64,000 nt of DNA from Paenibacillus sophorae. Its GTDB lineage: Bacteria > Bacillota > Bacilli > Paenibacillales > Paenibacillaceae. Below the pieces are notes generated by a model. It was given only the letters and a program-made list of their open reading frames with translations. It was not told where the DNA came from and searched no databases. The stretch is from the NCBI RefSeq assembly GCF_018966525.1, contig NZ_CP076607.1, positions 310,001 to 374,000 on the forward strand. The letters run 5' to 3'. This document shows positions 1-9,076 of the stretch, in pieces. Made by a program: the position numbers and the translations under genes. Positions within the stretch are counted from its first letter, which is position 1. The number at the start of each line of letters is the position of its first letter.

Positions 1-99
1 AGTTCGCTGACCGGAACCATTTCCAGTATCGCGATGATCCTGACCGCGCTGTTTACGCTCAGCGTAACGCCGGCTCTACTCGCGGTCTTCCTCCGCTAG
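1..99 (+). CDS. C-terminal end of a membrane transporter (partial)
   Basis: An open frame enters from the left edge and stops with TAG at 97-99, giving the last 32 residues of a protein. The residues are hydrophobic and end in a transmembrane-like stretch (LFTLSVTPALLAVFLR). This resembles the last helix of AEC (auxin efflux carrier-like) or similar permeases, but the fragment is too short for a firm family call. A terminator follows directly, so this is the end of its transcription unit. Confidence 0.45.
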   Translation, partial: SSLTGTISSIAMILTALFTLSVTPALLAVFLR

Positions 100-120
100 G
101 CCGCCCCGGCTTGGGCCGCA

Positions 121-164
121 GACACACGCTTCAAGCAATAGCTTAAAGCGGAGTGTCTTTTTTT
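121..164. terminator. Rho-independent terminator between converging genes
   Basis: GACACACGCTT (121-131) pairs with AAGCGGAGTGTC (146-157), with one bulged base, and an eight-T run follows. It terminates the plus-strand gene ending at 99. It may also serve the minus-strand gene whose stop is at 187. Confidence 0.8.
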
Positions 165-186
165 TGCCACCGCTCTTTGAGGAGAC

Positions 187-1155
187 TTACAGCTTCACCG
201 GCACTTCCTTGCGGGCCGACTCCAAAGCCGCGCAGGTGACCTTAAGCGTCTTGTAGGCATCCGCGTAGTCGCTGAGTATCCCGCTGCGGTCGCCGGTGCG
301 GACGGCATGGAGGAACGCCTCGCTCTCCGACACGTAGGGATTGCCGCTGCTGGCGTATTCGGTGCTGTTCCCGTCCCGTACCTCCAGCAGACGCTGCGGA
401 TTCCAGTCAAGCAGCCCGCGGTCATTGTAGAAGCTGAGACCGACCTTGCCCACCTCACCGGGAAGGACGCATGTATTGGAGATACTCGCCACAATGCCGC
501 TCGCGAGCTTCAGCGATACCGTGCCCACATCTGCTACGCTGACGCCGCTCCGTTTCTCGTGCATAACCCGGCTGCCGAACATCGCATACACCTCGGTTAC
601 ATCACCCGCCAGGTAGCGCAGCAGATCCACAATATGCGTCGTCTGCTCGATGAATTGTCCGCCGGACCGCTCCTGGTCGCGCCACCACGCCGCTTCCGGC
701 ATACTGCCCATCCACTGCCCTACGACCATCCCGATTTTATCGCCCTTCAGCAGTTCTTGTAGCCGCTTGACGTTCTCCTGATAACGGAAATGATAGCCTA
801 CGGAGGTCAGGAGTCCGCTCTCCTCGATATCCTGCAGAAGACTGGCCGGAATTTCCGTGCTGACCCCAAGGGGCTTCTCGACGAAAAAAGGAATGCCTCT
901 TCGAATCAGCGTCCGCTCAATCGCGCCATGCACCCCGGGCGGCACACAGATGTAGACGGCGTCCAGCTTATGGGCGTCCAGCATTTCCGCAACATCCCCG
1001 TATCCCTTGGCGGCGTAGTGCCGCGCCATCTCCTCAGCCTTGTCTTTGCCGGTACCGCAGACCGCCAGAAGCTTGACTTCCTTCATACCAACCAGCAAGT
1101 CGGCATGCACCTTGGCGAACCACCCCGTCCCCACCATACCGATGTTAAGCGTCAT
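187..1155 (-). CDS. Gfo/Idh/MocA family NAD(P)-dependent oxidoreductase
   Basis: This 322-residue protein begins with a Rossmann nucleotide-binding motif (GMVGTGWFAKVHADLL). It has the family EKP signature (FFVEKPLG) near residue 95 and a typical C-terminal substrate domain (HIVDLLRYLAG). The family oxidises or reduces sugars, inositols and related polyols; the substrate cannot be read here. The start was placed at ATG 1155 because GGAGGG lies 8 bases upstream. The frame stays open upstream for 24 more codons, but that stretch runs into the intergenic repeat at 1193 and is unlikely to be coding. Length is normal for the family. The gene appears monocistronic. Confidence 0.85.
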   Translation of the reverse strand: MTLNIGMVGTGWFAKVHADLLVGMKEVKLLAVCGTGKDKAEEMARHYAAKGYGDVAEMLDAHKLDAVYICVPPGVHGAIERTLIRRGIPFFVEKPLGVSTEIPASLLQDIEESGLLTSVGYHFRYQENVKRLQELLKGDKIGMVVGQWMGSMPEAAWWRDQERSGGQFIEQTTHIVDLLRYLAGDVTEVYAMFGSRVMHEKRSGVSVADVGTVSLKLASGIVASISNTCVLPGEVGKVGLSFYNDRGLLDWNPQRLLEVRDGNSTEYASSGNPYVSESEAFLHAVRTGDRSGILSDYADAYKTLKVTCAALESARKEVPVKL

Positions 1156-1192
1156 TTCCACATCCCTCCGTTTCCCGTAATCATCATTTTTC

Positions 1193-1293
1193 AAAATATA
1201 AGAATTTATAGGTTTCACGCTTATCACTGGCCTTATATTTCTACGAGAAACGCACTTGTGTCCTCTGGGGCGCCGTCAGGCGTTTCTTCTTGT
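1193..1293 (+). repeat. Intergenic double-hairpin repeat, copy 1
   Basis: AAATATAAG (1194-1202) is inverted as CTTATATTT (1232-1240). The spacer CTACGA follows, then GAAACG (1247-1252) inverted as CGTTTC (1281-1286), then TTCTTGT. The same architecture and boundary sequences recur at 16844-16947, while the loop sequences differ. It lies upstream of the oxidoreductase gene and downstream of the helicase gene. It is therefore not consistently a 5' leader, and reads as a dispersed non-coding element. Confidence 0.65.
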
Positions 1294-1308
1294 GAAGATT
1301 ATACTGCG

Positions 1309-3609
1309 TTATCCAAGTACCCGGTAGTCTCTCCATTCCTCCGGCAATAGCCATACATACGGTGGCTGCAAAAAGCGGTCGTCGGCCAGCAGGATCACAC
1401 CGGTATCGCCTTCACTGCGAATGAGGCGCCCTCCTGCCTGCAGCACCTTACACATACCCGGATACACGTAGGCGTAATCAAATCCGTTCTTGCCCTGAGC
1501 GCCGAAATATTCCCTTAGCAGGTTGCGCTCCAGTCCAAGCTGGGGCAGTCCGACGCCGACAACCATCACACCGCCGAGCCGGTCTCCCGGCAAATCGACC
1601 CCTTCCGAGAAAATCCCGCCCAGCACGGCAAATCCCAGCAGCGTCTCCTCGTTGCCAAGGCGAAAAGCTCCAAGAAACCTCTCCCGTTCCTCTTCGCTCA
1701 TTCCGCTTCCCTGCACCAGCGTCCTGATCCCGGGCAATATGGCGGCAAAGGCATCGTATACTTTCTGCAAATACTGGTAAGACGGAAAAAAGACCAGATA
1801 GTTCCCTTTCCGGGCAACCATCGCCGCCAGCGCCTCCGAGAGCGGCCTAAGCGAATCGTCCCGGTCGCGAAACCGCGTCGACACCGGCAGTACGCCGACC
1901 TCCCACTGCTCTTTACGGAAGGGAGAAGGAATCGTGAGGCTGTAATCGTCCTCGCCCGCGCCGAGCATTTCCCGGTAATAATGGAGGGGCGACAGCGTCG
2001 CCGAGAAGAAAATCCGGCTGCGGAAGACCTTGGAGGACTGCGTCAGCAAATGCGACGGGTCCAGATTGAACAGCTTCAGGAAGACATCTCCTTTTTCCGT
2101 TTCCGCATAAGTGATGTAGCGCTCGTCATACATCTTGCAGGCGCGCAGCATCGCCTGGGCGTCATAGTAGGCGTCAAGCAGCCCGTCCTCCTGATCCCCT
2201 TCCGGGAGCAGCGCCGGGGCAGGGCCGAGCAGTTCACGCTCCGCCTCCTGCACGAACGCTTCCAGCAGGCCCGGCAGTTCCCCGGGATAAACGCTCCATT
2301 TGCCCGAACCACTCTGTTCGCACTCTTTGCGCAGAGCGATGAACAAGGCGTTTACGCCCCCCGCTGCAGCGCTGAGCGCGCGGTTCTGTCCCTTATAACG
2401 ACGCTTCAGCGCCAGGAACGGCGCTTTACGCAAACCCGCCGAGAACATCTCCCGGCCGCGGTCGACCAGATTATGCGCTTCGTCGACAAGCAGCGCCGTA
2501 TCCTTCTTCCGCTCCTCCGCTAGCCGCTTCAGGCCGATGCGGGGATCGAAAATATAATTGTAATCGCAGATTACAGCGTCGCTTGCATACGCCGCGTCCA
2601 GCGACAGCTCGAACGGGCATACCGTATGCTTGCGGGCGTATTTTTCCAGAACATGGCGGTCCATCAGCGTTTCGCTCCGCAGCATATCCATCAGCGCGCC
2701 GTTGATCCGGTCATAGTACCCATCGGCAAAAGGGCAATAGTCAGCCCCGCAGAGCCCCTCCTCCCGGAAACAGGCCTTTTCTTTGGCCGTGATCGTGACC
2801 ACATGCAGATGAAGGCCGCAGGAGGACATCAGGGCAAAGGCATCTTGCGCGGCCACCCGCGTAACGGTCTTGGCTGTCAAATAAAACAGACCGCGCAGCA
2901 GTCCCTCTCCCATCGCCTTGACCGCCGGAAAAAGGGTGGACATCGTCTTTCCGATGCCCGTCGGAGCCTGAGCGAACAGATTCACACCGTCCGCGATGGA
3001 CTTATAGACAGCGCCGGCCAAACGCCGCTGTCCTTCCCGGTAGGCCGGGAACGGAAACTCTAGCCTGCGGATGCTTTCGGTCCTGCGCTCCCCATGGTGG
3101 AGCAGCAGAGCCGCATAGGGTGCATACGCCGCCGCCGTAGCGCCCGCAAAAGCCGCTGCCTCGCCGGCGGACACGAGCCGCTCGAAGCTCCGCTGCTCCC
3201 CCGCCCTGCTGTGCACGTATGTAAGCCTAACCGTGATACAAGGAATATCCTGTTCCAATATAATCATATGTGCATACATTAAAGCCTGAGCCCAGTGCAC
3301 CTCACGGCCCTCCTCCGGCAACTCCGGCGCTCCGGTCGACTTGATTTCCTCGACGGTAAGGCTCCCGTCCTCAGACAGCAGCAGTCCGTCGCAGCGTCCG
3401 AAGACGGCGATAATCAGGTCATCGCAGGGAATTTCCGCGCTGAGGTACACTTCCTTGCGGTCGACTTCTTTATACTGCTGCTGAATCTGCTGGTGTATGC
3501 GCGTCCCCTCCGCCAAGGAAGCGGCGCTGCGAAAGCCCGATTCAAGGCTACCGCTGCGGTACACATACTCTACAAGCGTTCTTACTGAAATCGTTACGAC
3601 GGAAGTCAA
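1309..3609 (-). CDS. PD-(D/E)XK nuclease / XPD-Rad3-like DNA helicase (DinG-type) fusion
   Basis: The 766-residue protein has two parts. Residues 1-130 carry a PD-(D/E)XK-like nuclease core: D74 in GRCDGLL and the E-x-K pair in EEIK at 87-90. The rest is a superfamily 2 helicase with Walker A APTGIGKT (about 215-222) and DEAH box (376-379). Cysteines C280, C287, C292 and C331, lying between Walker A and the DEAH box, fit the 4Fe-4S cluster of XPD/DinG helicases. A C-terminal helicase half includes GGIFSEGVDLPGD. The inferred role is ATP-driven unwinding of damaged or structured DNA, with possible nuclease trimming. The start is TTG 3609, preceded by GGAGGG at 7 bases. An upstream ATG is absent. 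Confidence 0.85.
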   Translation of the reverse strand: MTSVVTISVRTLVEYVYRSGSLESGFRSAASLAEGTRIHQQIQQQYKEVDRKEVYLSAEIPCDDLIIAVFGRCDGLLLSEDGSLTVEEIKSTGAPELPEEGREVHWAQALMYAHMIILEQDIPCITVRLTYVHSRAGEQRSFERLVSAGEAAAFAGATAAAYAPYAALLLHHGERRTESIRRLEFPFPAYREGQRRLAGAVYKSIADGVNLFAQAPTGIGKTMSTLFPAVKAMGEGLLRGLFYLTAKTVTRVAAQDAFALMSSCGLHLHVVTITAKEKACFREEGLCGADYCPFADGYYDRINGALMDMLRSETLMDRHVLEKYARKHTVCPFELSLDAAYASDAVICDYNYIFDPRIGLKRLAEERKKDTALLVDEAHNLVDRGREMFSAGLRKAPFLALKRRYKGQNRALSAAAGGVNALFIALRKECEQSGSGKWSVYPGELPGLLEAFVQEAERELLGPAPALLPEGDQEDGLLDAYYDAQAMLRACKMYDERYITYAETEKGDVFLKLFNLDPSHLLTQSSKVFRSRIFFSATLSPLHYYREMLGAGEDDYSLTIPSPFRKEQWEVGVLPVSTRFRDRDDSLRPLSEALAAMVARKGNYLVFFPSYQYLQKVYDAFAAILPGIRTLVQGSGMSEEERERFLGAFRLGNEETLLGFAVLGGIFSEGVDLPGDRLGGVMVVGVGLPQLGLERNLLREYFGAQGKNGFDYAYVYPGMCKVLQAGGRLIRSEGDTGVILLADDRFLQPPYVWLLPEEWRDYRVLG

Positions 3610-3765
3610 GGCAAGTCCCTCCTTTCCACAACTTTCCGGCTGTTTCCGCTACGATTTTCTTTGATTATCGCGCTTCTCTTCTTCTATAGCTCTATTCCTC
3701 GCTGAAAAAGTGAACAGCGCCTGAAAGCATGCCGCTTTGCACCTTTTGGCGCACTATTTCTAGTT

Positions 3766-3794
3766 TTGACATTCCGTTTACATAACGGCATAAT
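3766..3794 (+). promoter_or_regulatory. Sigma-A-type promoter of the LTA synthase gene
   Basis: TTGACA (3766-3771), a 17-base spacer and CATAAT (3789-3794). This is a consensus -35 and a five-of-six -10, about 90 bases before the GTG start at 3884. Confidence 0.7.
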
Positions 3795-3883
3795 GGATTT
3801 TGTTACGATGGCGATTTATTGTCTTTTATGCCGTATCGCTTTAGGCGGAAACGGCGTTTAACATCTAGAAAGAAGGCGGTGCC

Positions 3884-5743
3884 GTGTCATTTATTAACGT
3901 TAAACGGTGGTTGAATAAACCTTTTATTTTTTTCACCATCATGTTTATTCTTAAGAGCTATTTGGCCTGGGCGGTTATTTTCAATAATCTGCTGCCATGG
4001 AAGTCGCTGCTTACCGAGATTCCCTTTGCCTGGGCGTTATTCTGCATTATCGAGCGTTTCGCGTCAAAGCGTAAGCTTGGCTATTATATGACGGTTAACC
4101 TGCTGGTAACGGCGATTTTTTTCGCGGCTATTATGTATTTCAAATATTACGGCGTCATCGTAACCTATCATGCAGCCGAGCAGGTCAATCAGGTGACCGC
4201 CGTCCGCAACAGCGTATTTTCTCTGATGGACCCTTATTATCTGCTTATTTTCGCCGATGTCATCGTACTGGGATATTATTTTCTTTTTAATCGGAACGGC
4301 CGGATTTACAAAAAGGAGCAGATTAACCGGGGACGCGGCAGCCGGAAATTCTCGGCTCTGTTCGCCGCATCGCTGGCGCTGTGTCTGTTCAATGTGCTGC
4401 CGAATAAAGCCAGCATGAACGAAATCAAGAAAGCGCAGGAGATGGGCATCCTCAATTATGAGGCCTATACCATCTTCGCTCAAGAAAAAATCGATCTTGT
4501 GAGGGCCAGCGATATTACACAGGAATCCATCGATTCGGCCAAGGGAATCAGCGCTCCCGCAAACCCGAAGCTTCAGGGCGCGGCCAAGGGCAAGAACCTG
4601 ATTATCCTGCAGATGGAATCGCTGCAGAACTTCCTGATCGGACTTAAAATCGACGGCAAGGAGATCACGCCGAACCTAAATGCCGTGATGAAGGAAAGCT
4701 TGTATTTCCCCAACTTCTATCAAATGGTGGGCCAGGGCAACACCTCGGATGCGGAGTTTGTCGTCAATACGTCCTTTTACATCCCTCCCCGGGGCGCGGC
4801 CACCCAAATGTACGTCGACAAAGTTCTGCCGAGCCTGCCCCGGCTGATGGAGAAAAATGGCTACCAGACGGCCACCTTCCACACGAATGATGTAGAGTTC
4901 TGGAACCGCGGGGAGCTGTACAGCTCGCTCGGATGGGGCAAATATTACGATCATCAATTCTTTGGCGACGAGGACACCTTCTTCTTCGGGCCTTCCGATG
5001 AGATGCTGTACCGCAAAACAACTGCCAAGCTGAAGGAAATGAGCGCAAGCGGCCAGCCGTTCTACGCCCAGATCATTTCCATGTCGTCCCATCATCCGTT
5101 TACAATTCCCTCGGAGAAATACAAGATGAAGCTGCCGGAGCGTTATGAAGGCACCTTTGTCGGCGACTATATTCGGGCGCAGAACTACGCTGATTACGCT
5201 TTTGGCCAGTTGGTTCAGGAGCTAAAAGAGACCGGCCTTTGGGACAGCAGCTTGATTATGATCTATGGTGATCATATGGGCCTGCCGATTTACTCGCTGG
5301 ACCATGACGACAAAGAGCTGATGACCGAGATTTACGGCCATGAGTACGGGTATGCGAATATGACCAATATTCCGCTGATTATTCACGGCGCTGGCAGCGC
5401 GCAGCCGCAGACTCTGGAGCAGGTCGGGGGAGAGATCGATATTATGCCGACCGCCGCCAATCTGCTTGGCGTATCACTGAAGGATCATCTGCATTTCGGC
5501 CAGGATATCATTAATCAGAACTACAACCTTCTGCCCGAGCGTTATTATTTGCCTACCGGCTCGTTTATCGCCAGCTCCGGACTGCTTATTCCCGGCAACA
5601 GCTTCGAGGACAACACCCAGTATCCTATCGCGCTTAGCAGTAAGCCACCCGCCGCCACGGAGGATGAATACAACCGGGCGCTTCGGCTGCTGCAGCTCTC
5701 TGACAGCTACGTATCGCAGCTGCCCGTGAAGAAAACCGAATAG
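3884..5743 (+). CDS. ltaS: Lipoteichoic acid synthase family sulfatase-fold membrane enzyme
   Basis: The 619-residue protein has an N-terminal membrane region of several helices (roughly residues 12-170) and a large extracellular sulfatase-fold domain. Visible active-site elements are E245 (LQMESLQ), T287 in GQGNTSD (the nucleophile position of LtaS), the SSHHPFT segment near 401-407, and metal-binding D463-H464 in IYGDHMG. LtaS-type enzymes add glycerol-phosphate units from phosphatidylglycerol to build lipoteichoic acid on the outer face of the membrane. Bacillota often have several paralogues (LtaS, YfnI, YqgS, YvgJ), and I cannot say which this is. The start is GTG 3884 after AGAAGG. The gene stands alone with its own promoter and terminator. 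Confidence 0.85.
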   Translation: MSFINVKRWLNKPFIFFTIMFILKSYLAWAVIFNNLLPWKSLLTEIPFAWALFCIIERFASKRKLGYYMTVNLLVTAIFFAAIMYFKYYGVIVTYHAAEQVNQVTAVRNSVFSLMDPYYLLIFADVIVLGYYFLFNRNGRIYKKEQINRGRGSRKFSALFAASLALCLFNVLPNKASMNEIKKAQEMGILNYEAYTIFAQEKIDLVRASDITQESIDSAKGISAPANPKLQGAAKGKNLIILQMESLQNFLIGLKIDGKEITPNLNAVMKESLYFPNFYQMVGQGNTSDAEFVVNTSFYIPPRGAATQMYVDKVLPSLPRLMEKNGYQTATFHTNDVEFWNRGELYSSLGWGKYYDHQFFGDEDTFFFGPSDEMLYRKTTAKLKEMSASGQPFYAQIISMSSHHPFTIPSEKYKMKLPERYEGTFVGDYIRAQNYADYAFGQLVQELKETGLWDSSLIMIYGDHMGLPIYSLDHDDKELMTEIYGHEYGYANMTNIPLIIHGAGSAQPQTLEQVGGEIDIMPTAANLLGVSLKDHLHFGQDIINQNYNLLPERYYLPTGSFIASSGLLIPGNSFEDNTQYPIALSSKPPAATEDEYNRALRLLQLSDSYVSQLPVKKTE

Positions 5744-5835
5744 GCTGCACTCCTTAATCAGCCGGCTGCGCTTTTTGCACAGCCGTACTGCGTAAGAAGC
5801 CGCCGTTCAGAGATAAGCGTTAGTCCCGCATCGAC

Positions 5836-5875
5836 GCCAAAAACCATGCTCCTCTTACAGGGCATGGTTTTTGGC
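5836..5875. terminator. Bidirectional terminator
   Basis: A perfect 14-base inverted repeat, GCCAAAAACCATGC and GCATGGTTTTTGGC, with a 12-base loop lies between the converging LTA synthase and MarR genes. The A and T tracts are inside the stem, so it can work from both sides. Confidence 0.75.
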
Positions 5876-5925
5876 CGTCTACGGAAACTACGGTTCCTTT
5901 CCGGCTTCTAGAAAGGCCAACGCGC

Positions 5926-6363
5926 TTAACGCTCCTGCCTTTCCAGCATATCGTAATACTCGGCGAAATGCCGAAGCTCCTCAGGCGTCAGAATCGACAG
6001 ATATTGATCCAGCGAGATCAGGGAGCGGCGCTGCCCTTCAGTCCGAATCTCCTCCCCCTTGTCAGTGAGCGTTACCACTACGGCTCTACGGTCATTCTCG
6101 TCCGGCTCCCGGCTGATCAGGCCTACCCCTTCCATGCGGTCAAGCATGACCGTAACCGCACTGGATTTCACTTCCATCCGTTCGGCAAGCCGTACCACCC
6201 GGGCCCTTCCCTCGTTAGCGATCATATTCAACAAAATAAACTGGGGAAACGTCAGTCCAAGCTCCGCTTGCAGACCGATCCCCGAGATTATTTTTCGCTG
6301 CACCCTCCACATGGATAGTCCGATTTGTTCAACAAGCGGATCAATCTGTCGCGACATTTGCAT
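5926..6363 (-). CDS. MarR family transcriptional regulator
   Basis: The 145-residue winged helix-turn-helix protein carries the MarR core: recognition region LAERMEVKSSAVTVMLDRME and wing LISREPDENDRRAVVVTLTDKG. The start at ATG 6363 is chosen because GGGAG lies 5 bases upstream. The longer open frame (27 extra codons) lacks a ribosome binding site. MarR proteins usually repress a neighbouring efflux, detoxification or stress gene in response to a small aromatic ligand. The neighbouring plus-strand gene is a chemoreceptor, and a palindromic operator candidate lies in the shared upstream region. Confidence 0.85.
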   Translation of the reverse strand: MQMSRQIDPLVEQIGLSMWRVQRKIISGIGLQAELGLTFPQFILLNMIANEGRARVVRLAERMEVKSSAVTVMLDRMEGVGLISREPDENDRRAVVVTLTDKGEEIRTEGQRRSLISLDQYLSILTPEELRHFAEYYDMLERQER

Positions 6364-6484
6364 TTCAGCTCCCGTTTCATTGTTATAGTTCCAGCGTATC
6401 ATTTTGCCCAGTTCCCACACAAGATTCCATCTCATTATTTCCACTTAATTAACGCGCCAATGGCACGCCTGATTCTAGTACAAA

Positions 6485-6505
6485 TTACTTACGTGACTAA
6501 AGTAA
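6485..6505. promoter_or_regulatory. Candidate MarR operator
   Basis: A 21-base imperfect palindrome has TTACTT and AAGTAA arms and 8 of 10 positions symmetric. It lies 121 bases upstream of the MarR start, between it and the chemoreceptor gene. Size and symmetry suit a MarR dimer; the match is by form only. Confidence 0.4.
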
Positions 6506-6631
6506 CGAGTGTTCTTGATAAACATTATGAAAAAGTATGTTATTTCCACTAAATTTTCATGAAGGAGCAGCCGTTAAACTATGATAAGAGGAAAACATAA
6601 TGAATAAGGTACAGCCAATCAAACCTCTATC

Positions 6632-6640
6632 TGGTATAAT
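6632..6640 (+). promoter_or_regulatory. Extended -10 promoter element of the chemoreceptor gene
   Basis: TGGTATAAT is a perfect extended -10 (TGnTATAAT) about 50 bases upstream of the ATG. No good -35 is seen, which is common for extended -10 promoters. No sigma-D-type motility promoter was recognised. Confidence 0.5.
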
Positions 6641-6688
6641 CCATAAATACTGTCTACTTAATTTTGTCTATATAAATGGGGGAATATT

Positions 6689-8386
6689 ATGAAATTGGCA
6701 ACAAAATTAACCTGGATGATGCTGGTTGTGCTTCTGCTTGTGGGGTCCTCCATTGGATTCTTCGGCTATCGCGCCGCCTATGACCAGTTGGATGAGGCTG
6801 CAGGCATCGAACTTGTAGGCTGCGCCAATATTACTACCGGACTAGTCGATCCAGAACAGATTAGCGCTCTGGCCGCAGGCGACACAAGCAATCTTAGTGC
6901 AATCGAGGACAAGATTAGCTGGATTGTAGCCCATAAGCCGATTTTTAAGGAAGCCTTTATTCTATCTCTGGACGGAAAAATTCTTGCCACCGACATGAAT
7001 ATGAAAGCCCGAGGATACAAAGCGGGGGATTCATTCTATTTCAGCGACGAAGATAAGACCATGATTACTAGCATGAAGCACTCCACTTACTCCAAGGTGT
7101 ACACCTATCAGGGAACCTCTCTAAAAACCGGCTACGGTCCCATCTACCAAGATCATGATCCAACCAAACCGATTGTCGCCCTGATGGCCATCAACTTTGA
7201 CGGTCCTCTCGTCAAGGAGAGAACGCTTGATATTATTATTAAGCCTTTTATCATCGGCGCATCCATTCTTGTTGCCGCTATTCTGATTGCCTATGTTCTT
7301 ATCCGCCGTATGGTCAGCCCGCTGTCCAAGCTGTCCCGCGCCGTCAATCAAGTTGCCCATGGTAATCTTACCCAAGAACTACTAGTACTTAACAGCAAAG
7401 ATGAAATCGGTACATTGACCCGAGATTTTAATGAAATGACCGGCAACCTGAGCAGACTCATTACTGAAGTGAACGAAACCTCCTTGCAGGTTGCTTCTTC
7501 TTCCCAGGAACTCTCGGCAAGCGCACAGGAAACGAACCGGACGGGTGAGCATACCGTGGGCGTAACCATAGAGCTTGCCGAAGGAGCGCAAGTGCAGCTG
7601 CGGCACTTGGAAAGCAGCTACCAGGCGGTACAGGAAATGTCCAGGTTCATTGCCGAAATCGCGCAAAACGCCGACCAGGCCATGAACGACGCCGTCAAGG
7701 GAGCCGATAAGGCCCGGACCGGAAGGGATTCCATGGATTCCACGACCCGGCAGATGAAGATCATGAGCGGAAGCATCGAAGATCTGTCCGGCATCATTCA
7801 TACACTGTCCGGCCACTCCAAGGAAATCGAGAGCATCGTCGGTACTATCGCGAGCATCGCGGCGGAGACGAATCTGCTGGCGCTGAACGCGGCTATCGAA
7901 GCCGCCCGAGCCGGCGAAGAAGGACGCGGCTTCGCCGTCGTCGCCCAATCTGTCCGCAAGCTGGCCGAGCGGTCGGGCGATTCCACCAGACAAATCGGCG
8001 AGCTGCTGGGCCTGATTGTCGCTCAGATGGATCTGGCCGGAGAGACGATGGACCGTTCGACTGAGGAAATGCAGCAGGGTACATTGATGGTGACTAATGC
8101 CGGACAGTCCTTCTCGGAGATTGAAGCTTCCGTTTCCGGCATGGCAGTGCAAAGTCAGGAGGTCTCCGAAACGATGCGGCAGCTGGCAGAAATCGCGGAC
8201 GGACTGGTTGAAGCGATCCAGAGCACCGTCAGCGTATCCAACCAGACCGCAGCCAACTCGGAAAGCTTGTCGGCCGCTTCGCAGCAGCAGCTCGCCGCAA
8301 TGCAAGAAGTTGAAGCATCCTCCGCTTTCCTCTCCTCCTTGGCAGATAAGCTGCAGCGGCTTGTGGAGCAGTTCAAGGTGGCATAA
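6689..8386 (+). CDS. Methyl-accepting chemotaxis protein
   Basis: The 565-residue chemoreceptor has TM1 at about 8-27, an extracellular sensor of about 150 residues, TM2 at about 187-205, a HAMP linker (residues about 206-260, starting RRMVSPLSKLSRAV), and a long coiled-coil signalling domain. The signalling tip contains the highly conserved stretch IAAETNLLALNAAIEAARAG, which contacts CheA/CheW. The sensor looks like a single-Cache-type fold but has no recognisable ligand motif. The start ATG has GGGGG at 6 bases. It is followed 13 bases later by the end of a decayed transporter gene on the other strand. Confidence 0.92.
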   Translation: MKLATKLTWMMLVVLLLVGSSIGFFGYRAAYDQLDEAAGIELVGCANITTGLVDPEQISALAAGDTSNLSAIEDKISWIVAHKPIFKEAFILSLDGKILATDMNMKARGYKAGDSFYFSDEDKTMITSMKHSTYSKVYTYQGTSLKTGYGPIYQDHDPTKPIVALMAINFDGPLVKERTLDIIIKPFIIGASILVAAILIAYVLIRRMVSPLSKLSRAVNQVAHGNLTQELLVLNSKDEIGTLTRDFNEMTGNLSRLITEVNETSLQVASSSQELSASAQETNRTGEHTVGVTIELAEGAQVQLRHLESSYQAVQEMSRFIAEIAQNADQAMNDAVKGADKARTGRDSMDSTTRQMKIMSGSIEDLSGIIHTLSGHSKEIESIVGTIASIAAETNLLALNAAIEAARAGEEGRGFAVVAQSVRKLAERSGDSTRQIGELLGLIVAQMDLAGETMDRSTEEMQQGTLMVTNAGQSFSEIEASVSGMAVQSQEVSETMRQLAEIADGLVEAIQSTVSVSNQTAANSESLSAASQQQLAAMQEVEASSAFLSSLADKLQRLVEQFKVA

Positions 8387-8399
8387 AGAAAGAACCTAT

Positions 8400-9059
8400 T
8401 TATACTGGATACATAAATACAGCAGCCGTACCTGCCGGCACCTTGGACACTCCCCGGAACCACAATACATAGGCGAGAGCTGTGACGAAGATGCCGTAGT
8501 ACAAAATAATTCCCGCGTCCGCCGCTTCCATTTCCGGAAATCCGTATTGAAGCAGCTCTATAACGGAGCAAGCCAGAAACATCAAGAAGGCAAAGGCCGT
8601 TACATAGGCCGCCGCAAGCAAGGAGGAAATCCGGGGAGAGAGCATTTTCCGCAGTACGGTAAGCGCCGCTTCTCCGACAACGGCTGCTGACAGCAGCAGC
8701 ATACCGGTAACCGAAGCCGGCCTGTCCACGGCGCCGGACATTAGCAGGGGAGGGACCTGGATGACCGCTATGCCCGCCAGTGAGCATAGGATTCCGCCCC
8801 CTCTCCGCCCGGTCATTTTTTCTCCCAATAAAATGTAAGAGAGGAGCGCCACCGCAAACGGAGTAAGGCTTGTCATAATCCCGCCCTCGGTGGCGGAAGC
8901 GAACCGGAGTCCATACAGCATAAACACCCGAAACAGGAACATTCCAAAGAAAGCTTGCGCCAATAGCAGCAGCATGTCCCGGATGCCTACTTTCCAGCTA
9001 CCTTCATGGCTCCGCAGCGTAAGCGGAATTAGAAGGAGTATTTTTCTGGTCATTTTCAA
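8400..9059 (-). pseudogene. Truncated EamA/DMT-superfamily transporter
   Basis: The 219 residues match the middle of an EamA drug/metabolite transporter: the end of the first repeat (FRVFMLYGLRFASATEGG, SYILLGEKMTGRRGGG) and most of the second. Full-length members have about 300 residues and ten helices. Here about two N-terminal helices are missing. The C-terminus stops at AAVFMYPV, just where the last two helices should follow. Both ends are therefore lost. It points away from a MocR-regulator fragment at 9077, the usual partner of such transporters, so the locus looks deleted through its shared promoter region. Confidence 0.65.
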
Positions 9060-9076
9060 ATTTCACCGCTTTCGTC

